From NCBI GenBank assembly GCA_002340355.1, contig DDLX01000040.1, positions 62,001-126,000 of the forward strand: a stretch of 64,000 nt of DNA, in the 5' to 3' direction. Position numbers and translations under genes: made by a program. The stretch is from Cytophagales bacterium UBA2561. Lineage in GTDB: Bacteria; Bacteroidota; Bacteroidia; Cytophagales; Thermoflexibacteraceae. Under the pieces are notes generated by a model, which was not told the origin of the DNA, searched no databases, and was given only the letters and a program-made list of their open reading frames with translations. Every line of letters starts with the position of its first letter. Position 1 is the first letter of the stretch. Positions 54,702 to 63,627 of this stretch are shown here, in pieces.

Positions 54702-54865
54702 GATGTTTTTCTTCTATTCTCACAAAAAATTTCTTCATCACAAAGACAAAGTAAGTTCAGCCAAATCTCCCACCACACATCTAATTTTGGGTGTCTATTT
54801 AATGTGACAGAATACTACCCTTACAATTGTAATCATTTGATATATAGGTTATTTATGGGTCATTT
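54702..54865. other. Gene-free spacer in a decayed region
   Basis: No gene is visible. If the toxin once had an antitoxin upstream on the minus strand it would have been here, but no recognisable RelB-like or PHD-like frame remains. Confidence 0.4.
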
Positions 54866-55014
54866 TCACGATTGACATCCTGTTTTTAAACGATAAAGAA
54901 TCAATTGTAAAATACCAAGCAAAAGTGCTTCTAAACACGATTTTCCCCATTTTGGACAAGGTAAAATACTACCATTTCTTTTTTTAATGTATCTTCGCTT
55001 AATAAGCTTATCAT
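54866..55014 (-). pseudogene. Remnant of an IS5-like transposase N-terminus
   Basis: From ATG at 55014 the minus strand reads MISLLSEDTLKKEMVVF, then after a frame change LPCPKWGKSCL-EALLLGILQ and LILYRLKTGCQ, followed by a frameshift restoring R-E-M. The I-L-Y-R-L-K-T-G-C-Q-W-R-E pattern is characteristic of the N-terminal part of IS5-family transposases; the Trp codon appears deleted here. Only the first 50 or so codons remain and no terminal repeats were found. Confidence 0.6.
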
Positions 55015-55144
55015 CAAATAGTTTGAGTTAGTAGAAAGATTCAGAACTAACGAAATGATGGGTTTATTTTAATTATACTAGACAAGCTCAGTAAGAAAAA
55101 TACTCAAGAAATTCAACAATCGACAAATTTATCGGTCTAAGGAA

Positions 55145-55174
55145 TTGAGTAGTGATAAAATAAACGTATTTTTG
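55145..55174 (+). promoter_or_regulatory. Promoter of thrC (Bacteroidota type)
   Basis: TTG at 55145-55147 and TATTTTTG at 55167-55174 are exactly 19 bases apart, a full match to TTG-N19-TAnnTTTG. The start codon is about 39 bases further on. Confidence 0.75.
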
Positions 55175-55212
55175 TCTCTCCAAATTTCTCAAGTGCGACT
55201 AAAATTGTTGTC

Positions 55213-56517
55213 ATGAACTATTATAGTACCCAACGTCAAACTCCTGCCGTTGATTTGAAAGAAGCCGTCCTAAAAGGCTTGCCATCTGACAATGGCTTAT
55301 TTATGCCCGAAAAAATTGAGCCATTACCTGCTGATTTTTTTGATACAATTATCGATAAATCTTTTCATGAAATTGCTTTTGCTCTTGCTGATCGACTGAC
55401 AGGGCGAACATTACCTCCCTCCAAATTGGAACATATTATCGAACAGACTTTAATGTTCGAAGCTCCGCTCGTAGAATTAGAGGAAAACATGAATATTCTT
55501 GAACTATTTCATGGACCTACCTTGGCTTTCAAAGATTTCGGAGCAAGATTTATGGCACAACTGATGTCGTATTTTGTGGAAGGTAAATCCAAAAAACTAC
55601 AAATTTTGGTAGCTACTTCAGGAGATACAGGAGGTGCTGTAGCTCATGGCTTTTTGGATGTACCTAATATTCAAGTAACCGTACTTTATCCAAAAGGGAA
55701 GGTAAGTTTTTTACAAGAAAAGCAGTTTACAACACTCGGCAAAAATATCACAGCTTTAGAAATTGATGGTACATTTGATGATTGTCAGGCACTAGTTAAG
55801 AAAGCTTTCTTAGATGCTGAATTAACCGAAAAGTTGTTTTTGACTTCAGCAAACTCAATCAATATTTCCCGCTTGATACCACAAACTTTTTATTATGTCA
55901 ATGCTTATAAACAATTGAAAGACAAATCAAAAGATACGGTCTTTGTTGTTCCTTCAGGGAATTTTGGAAACATAACGGCAGGTGTTTTAGCGAAAAAAAT
56001 GGGTTTGCCTGTGAAATTTATAGCAGCAACCAATCGTAATAAGATTGTGCCTGACTATTTAGCAACAGGACAGTATCAACCACTTCCTTCTGTACAAACC
56101 ATTTCGAATGCAATGGATGTAGGAAATCCCAGCAATTTTGCTCGATTGTACGAAATTTATGATAAGGATGTGGATAAAATGCGAGCAGATATCAAAGGCT
56201 TTTTCTATGATGATGAACAAACAAAATCTGCTATTACCGAAGTAAGAAAGCGTTATAATTATACAATTGACCCACACGGTGCTGTTGGTTATTTGGCATT
56301 TAAAGATTATATCAAGAATTGTACAAAACCAATAAATGGAATTATCTTAGAAACGGCACATCCAGCCAAATTCTTGAATACTGTAGAAGAAGTTATCGGT
56401 GAAAAAATCAAAATTCCGACTGCTTTACAGCAATATGCCGAACGGGAAAAATTGAGCATCCCAATGTCGATAGATTTCGAGCCTTTTAAAGCTTTTTTAA
56501 TCGAACAATACGCATAA
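55213..56517 (+). CDS. thrC: Threonine synthase
   Basis: A PLP enzyme that converts O-phosphohomoserine to threonine. The 434 residues include YYSTQRQTP and GLPSDNGLFMPE at the N-terminus, the PLP-lysine motif GPTLAFKDFGARF with the lysine near residue 105, the phosphate loop ATSGDTGGAVAHGF, and VVPSGNFGN. All are of the long-form type common in Bacteroidota and enterobacteria. It has its own promoter and is followed by two genes on the same strand, including dapB of the neighbouring lysine pathway. Confidence 0.95.
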   Translation: MNYYSTQRQTPAVDLKEAVLKGLPSDNGLFMPEKIEPLPADFFDTIIDKSFHEIAFALADRLTGRTLPPSKLEHIIEQTLMFEAPLVELEENMNILELFHGPTLAFKDFGARFMAQLMSYFVEGKSKKLQILVATSGDTGGAVAHGFLDVPNIQVTVLYPKGKVSFLQEKQFTTLGKNITALEIDGTFDDCQALVKKAFLDAELTEKLFLTSANSINISRLIPQTFYYVNAYKQLKDKSKDTVFVVPSGNFGNITAGVLAKKMGLPVKFIAATNRNKIVPDYLATGQYQPLPSVQTISNAMDVGNPSNFARLYEIYDKDVDKMRADIKGFFYDDEQTKSAITEVRKRYNYTIDPHGAVGYLAFKDYIKNCTKPINGIILETAHPAKFLNTVEEVIGEKIKIPTALQQYAEREKLSIPMSIDFEPFKAFLIEQYA

Positions 56518-56634
56518 TATCTATTTTAACAAAGGAGTATGCAAATCTTCAATATTTAAGTTAAATTTTTACTTTATTTATTATCCCTTATATCAATGTA
56601 GAAAATTATAGAGTGTTTCTAATGAGATACAATC

Positions 56635-57051
56635 ATGCAAATTATCCTTAATCAGGTATATAAGACGATTTCTTATGACCCTACACGATCTTTTTGGCTA
56701 GTACGCTGGACTAAAAATACAGAGTTAATGGATGATAAGGAATTTCAGGAAATCATGTTGTTGTACAGAAGTATAACAGAAGAATATAATCCTGATTTTG
56801 TGTTAATTGATCTACGAGAATTTCACTTTACAGTTGCTCCAGAAATGCAAGTTTGGATAAATGAGACGATTAATATTCCACTAGAAAAGAACTTTCCTGT
56901 CAAACGAGTAGCATTTTTATGTAATGCTTCATTTTTTATTCAGCTTTCATTAGAACAAACAATTGATGATTCTCCAGCTCACAAGGATAATAAAACAAGA
57001 TTTTTTGAGCTTGAAACCGAAGCGGAAAAATGGTTATTTGAAAATAGCTAA
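56635..57051 (+). CDS. Small hypothetical protein, possible STAS/SpoIIAA-like fold
   Basis: A 138-residue soluble protein of unknown function. The pattern of F-W-L-V-R-W-T near the N-terminus, D-F-V-L-I-D-L-R-E-F as a core strand, and the final E-A-E-K-W-L helix resembles the protein at 10422-10871, suggesting one loose family. It lies between thrC and dapB with only 35 bases to dapB, so it may share that transcript. No motif points to an enzyme. Confidence 0.65.
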   Translation: MQIILNQVYKTISYDPTRSFWLVRWTKNTELMDDKEFQEIMLLYRSITEEYNPDFVLIDLREFHFTVAPEMQVWINETINIPLEKNFPVKRVAFLCNASFFIQLSLEQTIDDSPAHKDNKTRFFELETEAEKWLFENS

Positions 57052-57086
57052 ATTTGTCTTCTTTTAAATTAAAATCAAGAATCAAT

Positions 57087-57803
57087 ATGCGAATTTCACT
57101 CATTGGATACGGAAAAATGGGCAAAACTATCGAGCAAATTGCCCTAGAAAGAGGACATGAAATCAGTCATAAAATTGATATTAACAATGCTTCAGATTTA
57201 GCTCAGATCACTGCCAAAACAACCGATGTAGCTATCGAATTTACAACCCCTAAGAATGCGGTCAGTAATCTCAAACATTGCTTACGAAATGGTGTTCCAG
57301 TAGTCTCAGGAACAACGGGTTGGCTGGAGCAAAAGCCTGAAATTGAGGCTTTAACTGAAGCTCAAAATGGAGCATTTTTTTATGCTTCAAATTTCAGTAT
57401 TGGTGTAAATATTTTTTTCCGAATCAATGAAATGTTGGCGCAAATGATGGAAAATTATTCGGATTATGAAGCAAAAATTACTGAAATTCATCATACCGAA
57501 AAAAAGGATGCTCCAAGTGGTACGGCGATTACTTTGGCACAAGGAATTTTGAAGAATTTGACTCGTAAAACAAATTGGAAATTAGCTCCTTCTGAAGTGG
57601 AAGATGCTTTAGAAATTACGGCTCTTCGTGAACCAAATGTTCCTGGTACCCACGAAATTAATTATACTTCCGAAATCGATACTATTGAACTCAAGCACAC
57701 CGCACATTCTCGAAAAGGTTTTGCTTTGGGTGCTGTTTTGGCAGCAGAATGGTTGCCCAATCAAAAAGGAAGTTTGGGAATGACAGATTTATTAGGATGG
57801 TAA
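57087..57803 (+). CDS. dapB: 4-hydroxy-tetrahydrodipicolinate reductase
   Basis: Reduces the heterocyclic product of DapA, on the lysine and peptidoglycan (diaminopimelate) pathway. From ATG 57087 it has 238 residues: nucleotide-binding GYGKMGKTIE near the start, SGTTGW near 75-80, and the catalytic and substrate-binding EIHHTEKKDAPSGTA near 132-146. A TTG at 57054 would add 11 residues but breaks the usual N-terminus. A shared terminator follows. Confidence 0.94.
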   Translation: MRISLIGYGKMGKTIEQIALERGHEISHKIDINNASDLAQITAKTTDVAIEFTTPKNAVSNLKHCLRNGVPVVSGTTGWLEQKPEIEALTEAQNGAFFYASNFSIGVNIFFRINEMLAQMMENYSDYEAKITEIHHTEKKDAPSGTAITLAQGILKNLTRKTNWKLAPSEVEDALEITALREPNVPGTHEINYTSEIDTIELKHTAHSRKGFALGAVLAAEWLPNQKGSLGMTDLLGW

Positions 57804-57839
57804 TTTAAGATAGTCATTTCTATTTTATGCCCAAAAAAC

Positions 57840-57876
57840 AAAAAGCCTAAATCTTGTTTTCAGATTTAGGCTTTTT
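57840..57876. terminator. Bidirectional intrinsic terminator
   Basis: AAAAAGCCTAAATCT pairs perfectly with AGATTTAGGCTTTTT around a 7-base loop. A-run and T-run flanks let it serve both dapB and the opposing RNase gene. Confidence 0.92.
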
Positions 57877-57941
57877 CATATTACATTCGTTAGCATTCGA
57901 ACGACTGCTTTTCGGACAATTCGTAATTTATTTGGATTTTT

Positions 57942-59546
57942 TTAATCCATCTCAATTTGTTGATTTTCACGATTCGTAAAATGATATTCTGTGATGGCTA
58001 AGGAAGAGTCTTTAACTAATTTGACCCATTTGAAATATTTCATAAACCAACCCATTTGAATCGAAGGAAAACCTTGTTTAAAATAAGCATACAAGTATGG
58101 GTGAATAATAACCGTTAATCCTGTTTCATTTTGCTTACTAAGAATAAAATCAACTTTGCTCTCAATCATTTCTGCAACTGAAATCGAAGCTCCAATTTTA
58201 CCTGTGCCATTACAAGTTGGGCAGGTTTCACGGGTAATGATGTTCATTTCAGGGCGTACTCGTTGCCGTGTAATTTGCATCAACCCAAATTTGGTTAGGG
58301 GAAGTACCGTAAATTTAGAGCGATCACCTTTCATGATTTGTCTCATGTGGTCATAGATTTTTCGCTTATTTTCAGGCACTTTCATATCAATGAAATCAAC
58401 AATAATGATTCCGCCCATATCTCGAAGGCGCAATTGGCGAGCGATTTCGGTTGCCGCCGCTAGATTGACATTTAGGGCGGTCGCTTCTTGGTCAGATTCG
58501 GCATTAGATTTATTGCCACTATTGACATCAATCACATGGAGAGCTTCAGTGTGTTCGATGATAATATATCCGCCATTGGGTAAACTGACCGATTGTCCGA
58601 AAAGTAGTTTGATTTGTTTTTCGATGCCAAACGCCTCAAAAATTTTGGCTTTGCCCTGATAATGCTTTACGATTTGTACCTTGTCTGGCGCAATATTTTG
58701 GATAAAACTTCGAATATCTCCAGACATGGTTTTATCATCTACCATAATCCCATCAAAACTTTCGTTGAGCATATCCCGAAGCATGGAATTTGCCCGATTC
58801 ATTTCCCCGATAATTTTATCATTGGGCTTGGATTGTTTTAATTTTTCCATGCCCTCATACCATTTTTCGACTAAATCGGTGAGGTCTTTATCTAAATCTT
58901 CGACTCCTTTGTTTTCAGCAACCGTGCGGATAATTACGCCAAAGTTTTCGGGTTTAATCGAAGATATCAATCGAATCAATCGTTTACGTTCCGTGCTGTC
59001 TGTAATTTTTTTAGAAACATTAACCGAATTCGAAAATGGAACTAATACTAAATATCGACCTGCAATAGAGAGTTCGCAGGCTAAGCGGGGTCCTTTGGTA
59101 GAGATGGGTTCTTTCGCAATCTGGACTAAAAGTTGTTGATTGGCTTTCAGGACATCATTGACTTTCCCTAATTTATTAATACGGGCTTCCATTTTAAATT
59201 CCGAAACCTTCAACAAATTTCCTTTTTTCCGATTATTTTGGATAATGCGTGTATACTTATTTAAGGAATTAATATTTGCTCCTAAGTCTAAATAATGTAA
59301 AAACGCATCTTTTTCGTAGCCAATATCAATAAACGCCGCATTCAATCCAGGGACGACTCTTCGCACAATTCCTAAAAAAATATCGCCTACGATAAAATTA
59401 TCTGAATGACTTTCTTGATGAAATTCAACTAAGCGTTTATCTTCTAACAGGGCAATTCGACCACCATTTTGAGTTACGTTGATGACCAGTTCTTTACTCA
59501 ATTTCGTATGGTTTTGGTACAACAAACTACTTTCTGATGTTGTCAA
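57942..59546 (-). CDS. rng: Ribonuclease G/E family endoribonuclease
   Basis: A single-strand RNA endonuclease that processes rRNA and decays mRNA. The 534 residues include an N-terminal S1-like RNA-binding domain (about 40-125), the catalytic core with HVIDVNSGN and IIIVDFIDM supplying metal-binding aspartates, and the zinc-link CPTCNGTG near 440. It has no long C-terminal scaffold of the RNase E type, so RNase G is preferred. A promoter is proposed about 245 bases upstream, giving a long leader. Confidence 0.92.
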   Translation of the reverse strand: MTTSESSLLYQNHTKLSKELVINVTQNGGRIALLEDKRLVEFHQESHSDNFIVGDIFLGIVRRVVPGLNAAFIDIGYEKDAFLHYLDLGANINSLNKYTRIIQNNRKKGNLLKVSEFKMEARINKLGKVNDVLKANQQLLVQIAKEPISTKGPRLACELSIAGRYLVLVPFSNSVNVSKKITDSTERKRLIRLISSIKPENFGVIIRTVAENKGVEDLDKDLTDLVEKWYEGMEKLKQSKPNDKIIGEMNRANSMLRDMLNESFDGIMVDDKTMSGDIRSFIQNIAPDKVQIVKHYQGKAKIFEAFGIEKQIKLLFGQSVSLPNGGYIIIEHTEALHVIDVNSGNKSNAESDQEATALNVNLAAATEIARQLRLRDMGGIIIVDFIDMKVPENKRKIYDHMRQIMKGDRSKFTVLPLTKFGLMQITRQRVRPEMNIITRETCPTCNGTGKIGASISVAEMIESKVDFILSKQNETGLTVIIHPYLYAYFKQGFPSIQMGWFMKYFKWVKLVKDSSLAITEYHFTNRENQQIEMD

Positions 59547-59787
59547 AGAACATTTCGAACTAGATTATAGTCCTTTTTATATTTTTATATGATGAATTAA
59601 TTACATCATATTATCAATTAGAAATGAATATTTATCAACAAATCCTGTATTTTTCTGCAAGAAATAGGATTTTTTAAGCTAAAAATAGCCTATTTTTCTA
59701 AACAATATTCAACCACGTAAAGATAAACAGCCTCTAGGTCGTATCCTAACGATTGCCTCAAAAACTATGAAATTTAAAGCAACTTCG
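59547..59787 (-). other. Leader region of the RNase G/E gene
   Basis: No gene is present. The stretch includes the hairpin TATGATG/CATCATA (around 59590) and an imperfect inverted repeat AAATCCT/AGGATTT near 59640-59675. It would be the 5' untranslated part of the RNase mRNA if the promoter at 59788-59816 is used. Confidence 0.4.
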
Positions 59788-59816
59788 CAAAGTCAGTACA
59801 CCTTTATAACCAACAA
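59788..59816 (-). promoter_or_regulatory. Possible promoter of the RNase G/E gene
   Basis: On the minus strand TTG (59816-59814) is 18 bases before TGACTTTG (59795-59788), one base off TAnnTTTG. Transcription would begin near 59781. Confidence 0.4.
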
Positions 59817-59861
59817 CATAGCAATAAAATTTTTCTATATTTGACATCTAGTATTAACTAT

Positions 59862-60512
59862 CTAAACGGGAATAGCTACTTTTTCACCTAAATATTTGGG
59901 TTGGGTTTTTAGAAAATAGACATCCAAAACAGCAGCAACACGGGCAAAATATTCTCGAATTTCAGTCTTCAAAGCATAACGTTTCGGAACACCGCGAGCA
60001 TTAAATCCTACGGCAGAAATTCCTTGCGAATGACTAATAAATAAGGCTCGTTGATTGTGAAATTCTTGCGAAACAATAATCACATCATTTTGAGAAAAAA
60101 TTTCCTTGCATCGAATCACCGAATCCAATGTTCGGAAACCAGCATAATCCAAGGTAATTGAAGAACGAGGAACACCTAATTTTATAAGTGCTTCCAACAT
60201 ATCCATCGGCTCATTGTAATACTGTGAACCGTTATCCCCACTTACCAAAATATGCTTCACTTTGCCTGAGTGATACAATTCAGCGGCAGCTTCGACACGA
60301 TATTTGAAAAATAAGTTAATGTGTCCGCTAGAAACACGTTTACTAGTTCCAAGTACCAAAGCTATTTTTTTGGATGGTACTTTTTGAAGATTTGAAAACA
60401 TTCGTCCTTCGGCACTTTTTTCTACTAAGTAATTACTAAAATAGATAAATATACCGATTAATAATATTCCAATTCCTGTAATTTTTGCGAGTTTTTTAAT
60501 TTTTGTAGTCAT
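59862..60512 (-). CDS. SanA/ElyC/YdcF-like DUF218 protein
   Basis: A 216-residue envelope protein with one N-terminal membrane helix (about 11-29) and a DUF218 domain. KIALVLGTSKRVSSGHINLF near 49-68, HILVSGDN, MDMLEALIKLGVP and IIVSQEFHNQRAL near 145-157 are family motifs. SanA-type proteins affect envelope permeability to vancomycin in enterobacteria. The biochemical role is not established. It is upstream of the RNase gene on the same strand but separated by 315 bases. Confidence 0.88.
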   Translation of the reverse strand: MTTKIKKLAKITGIGILLIGIFIYFSNYLVEKSAEGRMFSNLQKVPSKKIALVLGTSKRVSSGHINLFFKYRVEAAAELYHSGKVKHILVSGDNGSQYYNEPMDMLEALIKLGVPRSSITLDYAGFRTLDSVIRCKEIFSQNDVIIVSQEFHNQRALFISHSQGISAVGFNARGVPKRYALKTEIREYFARVAAVLDVYFLKTQPKYLGEKVAIPV

Positions 60513-61092
60513 TATTGAGTGGAGTTAGTTTTTTAAGTTCGATTTAGTCTTTCTAATTATATAACTGATTGTCTTTATGTTATGGTATATTGTTTTAATA
60601 TTTTGGGGGTTATTTATCCATGAGTTGAATGATATGATTTGCCAAAAATAAAATAATCTCAAGACTTTTAGGTTTTATACATTAATCTAATTATTATAAA
60701 TATACATTTGATTGTCAATTTTTTATGAGTGATTTGTATTTATATCTATAAGTTTAAAATTTCAATGGAAATACTTAGATAGCAGGTTTGTTATTAAGTA
60801 TATAAATAGCTTAAAATATATTCTAAAAAAATCGTTTTTCTACTTATAAATCCTTGGTAGAGAATATTTTCTTACAAGCTTTAAGAAGATAATCGATATA
60901 ATTAAGCAAGGTAGATTATGAAATGGTAAAATTTTTATGATTTTTTAGTAAATGTGCTAGTTTCTGCCAAAAATCTTCCTACCTTGTAAATAAGTTTTTC
61001 AATAAGACGGCTTTTGGTCATTAATTGAGACTGGTTTAAGGCTTTTTGAGGAAAAACTATCAATATCTTTTTTTATTTTTTTCGTTCTTATT
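60513..61092. other. AT-rich gene-free region before the RRM gene
   Basis: About 580 very AT-rich bases between two divergent genes. I see no reading frame, hairpin or consensus promoter that stands out. A long leader of the RNA-binding protein gene is possible. Confidence 0.4.
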
Positions 61093-61419
61093 ATGAATAT
61101 TTTTGTTGCAAGGTTAAGTTATAACTTGACCTCCGAAGACTTACAGGAAGCCTTCGAAGAATTCGGCATGGTAGATTCAGCTAAAGTTATCATTGACCAT
61201 GAAACAGGACGGTCAAGAGGCTTTGGTTTCGTAGAGATGCCTGATACTGAGCAAGCCAATGCCGCTATCAATGCCTTGAATGAGTCAGAATTAGATGGTC
61301 GAAGAATTGTCGTCAAAGAAGCTCTCCCTCGTGAAGAGCGTCGTGGTGGCGGTGGCGGTGGTCGTGGTGGCTACGGCGGCGGTGGTCGCGGTGGTTATGG
61401 CGGTGGTGATAGATACTAA
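61093..61419 (+). CDS. Glycine-rich RRM RNA-binding protein
   Basis: A 108-residue RNA-binding protein: one RNA recognition motif (about 1-77) with RNP2 IFVARL at 3-8 and RNP1 RGFGFVEM at 42-49, then a glycine/arginine tail of GGYGGGGRGG type (about 84-108). This is the bacterial and cyanobacterial RBP type often linked to cold or stress RNA handling. It stands alone and ends in a strong terminator. Confidence 0.93.
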   Translation: MNIFVARLSYNLTSEDLQEAFEEFGMVDSAKVIIDHETGRSRGFGFVEMPDTEQANAAINALNESELDGRRIVVKEALPREERRGGGGGGRGGYGGGGRGGYGGGDRY

Positions 61420-61449
61420 CTGAAACCAAATAAAGTCTGTAAATTTTGT

Positions 61450-61486
61450 AAGAGGCTGTCCTTTTTTTTGGAACAGCCTCTTTTTT
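61450..61486 (+). terminator. Intrinsic terminator of the RRM gene
   Basis: AAGAGGCTGTCC pairs with GGAACAGCCTCTT (one bulged base) with a T-rich loop and six T after it. Confidence 0.88.
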
Positions 61487-61678
61487 ATGTGGTATTTTCT
61501 TAAAATATTAAGAAAAAGTTTAATTATGAAAATACACTTAAAAAAATGATAATTTAGAAATACATCTCTCCAATAATTTGAATTTCTTGAAGAGTTTTTT
61601 ATTTATTTAAAGATTTTTTAAAACTTTATTAAGATTAAATATTCTACATATATATAATTATATTAATATTTATATGAA

Positions 61679-62614
61679 TTATTTTATTTTATTACAAAAA
61701 TAAGTAAATGTTCGGTGAAGTCCTTCACTTCGTTCAACTTGAGGTTTCCATCCCAAAATTTCATATGCCTTTGAAATATCGGGACAACGTTGTTTGGGAT
61801 CATCTGTAGGTAAAGGCTTGTAAATAATTTTGGACTTTGTATTTGTTAATCGAACAATTTCTTCAGCGAACTGCTTTATCGTAATTTCGGTAGGATTCCC
61901 AATATTAAGTGGTAAGTGATAATCACTTAACAACAATCGATAAATTCCTTCAACTAAATCATCCACGAAACAAAAGGAGCGAGTTTGTGAACCATCCCCA
62001 AAAACAGTAATATCTTCACCTCTAAGGGCTTGTCCCATAAATGCGGGTAAAGCTCGTCCATCATTCAGTCGCATTCTCGCTCCGTACGTATTGAAAATTC
62101 GGACAATTCGAGTTTCTAAACCATGAAAATTATGATATGCCATTGTAATTGCTTCCTGAAACCGTTTGGCTTCGTCATATACTCCACGAGGACCTACAGC
62201 ATTAACATTACCCCAATAATCTTCTCGTTGAGGATGAGTAGTGGGGTCTCCATAAATTTCGGAAGTAGAAGCGACTAAAATTCGAGCATTTTTAACCTTG
62301 GCTAAGCCCAATAAATTGTGTGTACCCAAAGATCCCACCTTCAGAGTCTGAATTGGCATTTTTAGATAGTCAATTGGACTTGCAGGAGAAGCAAAATGTA
62401 AAATATAATCTAATTCATCAGGGACATGAACAAACTTACTCACATCATGATGATAAAACGTAAACCGTTCTAAATGAAAAAGGTGTTCAATATTTTCTAA
62501 ACTACCTGTCAGGAGATTATCCATCGCAATGACATCATATCCTTCGGCAATAAAACGATCACATAAATGCGAACCCAAGAAGCCTGCCGCTCCTGTAATC
62601 AGTACTTTTTTCAT
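61679..62614 (-). CDS. UDP-glucuronate decarboxylase (UDP-xylose synthase type)
   Basis: An NAD-dependent SDR enzyme that makes UDP-xylose from UDP-glucuronate for surface polysaccharide. The 311 residues show GAAGFLGSHL near 8-17, the catalytic pattern STSEIYGDP, YDEAKRFQE near 149 with the YxxxK pair, and RIFNTYGARM. The run PQREDYWGNVNAVGPRGVYD is close to the UXS type and less like dTDP-glucose dehydratase. It is divergent from rplC and lies apart from other sugar genes. Confidence 0.88.
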   Translation of the reverse strand: MKKVLITGAAGFLGSHLCDRFIAEGYDVIAMDNLLTGSLENIEHLFHLERFTFYHHDVSKFVHVPDELDYILHFASPASPIDYLKMPIQTLKVGSLGTHNLLGLAKVKNARILVASTSEIYGDPTTHPQREDYWGNVNAVGPRGVYDEAKRFQEAITMAYHNFHGLETRIVRIFNTYGARMRLNDGRALPAFMGQALRGEDITVFGDGSQTRSFCFVDDLVEGIYRLLLSDYHLPLNIGNPTEITIKQFAEEIVRLTNTKSKIIYKPLPTDDPKQRCPDISKAYEILGWKPQVERSEGLHRTFTYFCNKIK

Positions 62615-62832
62615 CTTTTTTAGTATCGTTTCGATGGAAGTTTTTTTCCATCTTTATTAAGAAAATGGCAACTATTGTCCAATAAAGACAAGTTAAAAAA
62701 AATCTAATACGGAAAACAAAGGAATAACAGAAAAATCGGAATTTACGCTGATAAGGGACTCTTAAAATTAAATTCTTGGAATCTCAAAACAGAAAATCTA
62801 GTTATAAGTATCTATTTACCCCTTATTTTTTG

Positions 62833-62840
62833 TACCTTTG
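62833..62840 (+). promoter_or_regulatory. -7 box of the ribosomal protein operon
   Basis: TACCTTTG followed by CACC fits TAnnTTTG, about 97 bases before rplC. This would make rplC the first gene of its transcript. No good -33 TTG is seen. Confidence 0.6.
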
Positions 62841-62936
62841 CACCTTGAAAAAAAGAACTGTGCCTTTCTATCAATTTGATTTTGAGGCATTGAAGTTCAA
62901 TTAAAATGTATTTTTTACACCAAAATTCAAGGAAAG

Positions 62937-63554
62937 ATGCCGGGAATTATCGGTAAAAAAATCGGAATGACTAGCACGTATCGTGCCGATGGACGTTATG
63001 TCGCATGCACACTTATACAAGCTGGTCCTTGTGTCGTTACTCAAATTCGGACGCAAGAAAAAGATGGTTACGAAGCAGTTCAGTTAGGGTTCGGTGAGAA
63101 AAAAGAAAAAAACACTACTCATCCTCTACTCGGACATTTTAAGAAAGCAGGTACAACTCCAAAGCGTAAACTCGTAGAGTTCAAAGGGTTCGACTCAACT
63201 GAATTGGGACAAACCCTAAGTATTTCTGATGTCTTTGCGGAAGGCGATTTCGTAGATGTTGTCGGAACATCAAAAGGTAAAGGTTTCCAAGGAGTTGTTA
63301 AGCGGTATAACTTCGGTGGGGTTGGACAATCCACACACGGACAGCACAACCGTCAACGACACCCAGGTGCAATTGGAGCATGTTCGTATCCTGCACGAGT
63401 TTTCAAAGGAACTCGAATGGCGGGACGTATGGGTAATAAACGAGTTAAAATCCAAAACTTGGAGGTTGTCAAAATTTTTCCTGACGAGAACCTTGTTTTA
63501 GTAAGCGGGTCAGTTCCCGGGGCAAAAAATTCGTTTGTCATTCTCGAAAAGTAA
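62937..63554 (+). CDS. rplC: 50S ribosomal protein L3
   Basis: A 205-residue primary 23S rRNA-binding protein at the start of 50S assembly. GIIGKKIGMTSTY at the N-terminus, KGKGFQGVVKRYNFGGVGQS with the extended loop and GNKRVKIQNLEVV are diagnostic. Upstream is a promoter and a divergent unrelated gene, not rpsJ, so this operon begins at rplC. rplD follows after 73 bases. Confidence 0.97.
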   Translation: MPGIIGKKIGMTSTYRADGRYVACTLIQAGPCVVTQIRTQEKDGYEAVQLGFGEKKEKNTTHPLLGHFKKAGTTPKRKLVEFKGFDSTELGQTLSISDVFAEGDFVDVVGTSKGKGFQGVVKRYNFGGVGQSTHGQHNRQRHPGAIGACSYPARVFKGTRMAGRMGNKRVKIQNLEVVKIFPDENLVLVSGSVPGAKNSFVILEK

Positions 63555-63627
63555 TTGAAGATAATTCATACTGATTTACTTTTCTATCTGTTTTTTTATC
63601 TGACCTTAATTGAATTCAAATTTAGTC

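Noticed and set aside
54702..54830. Possible antitoxin remnant upstream of the decayed toxin
   Set aside because: Only a Glu/Arg-rich fragment could be read, with no recognisable antitoxin pattern in any frame.
61340..61419. Tandem GGTGGCGGT-type repeats
   Set aside because: They encode the glycine-rich tail of the RRM protein and are not a CRISPR or separate repeat element.
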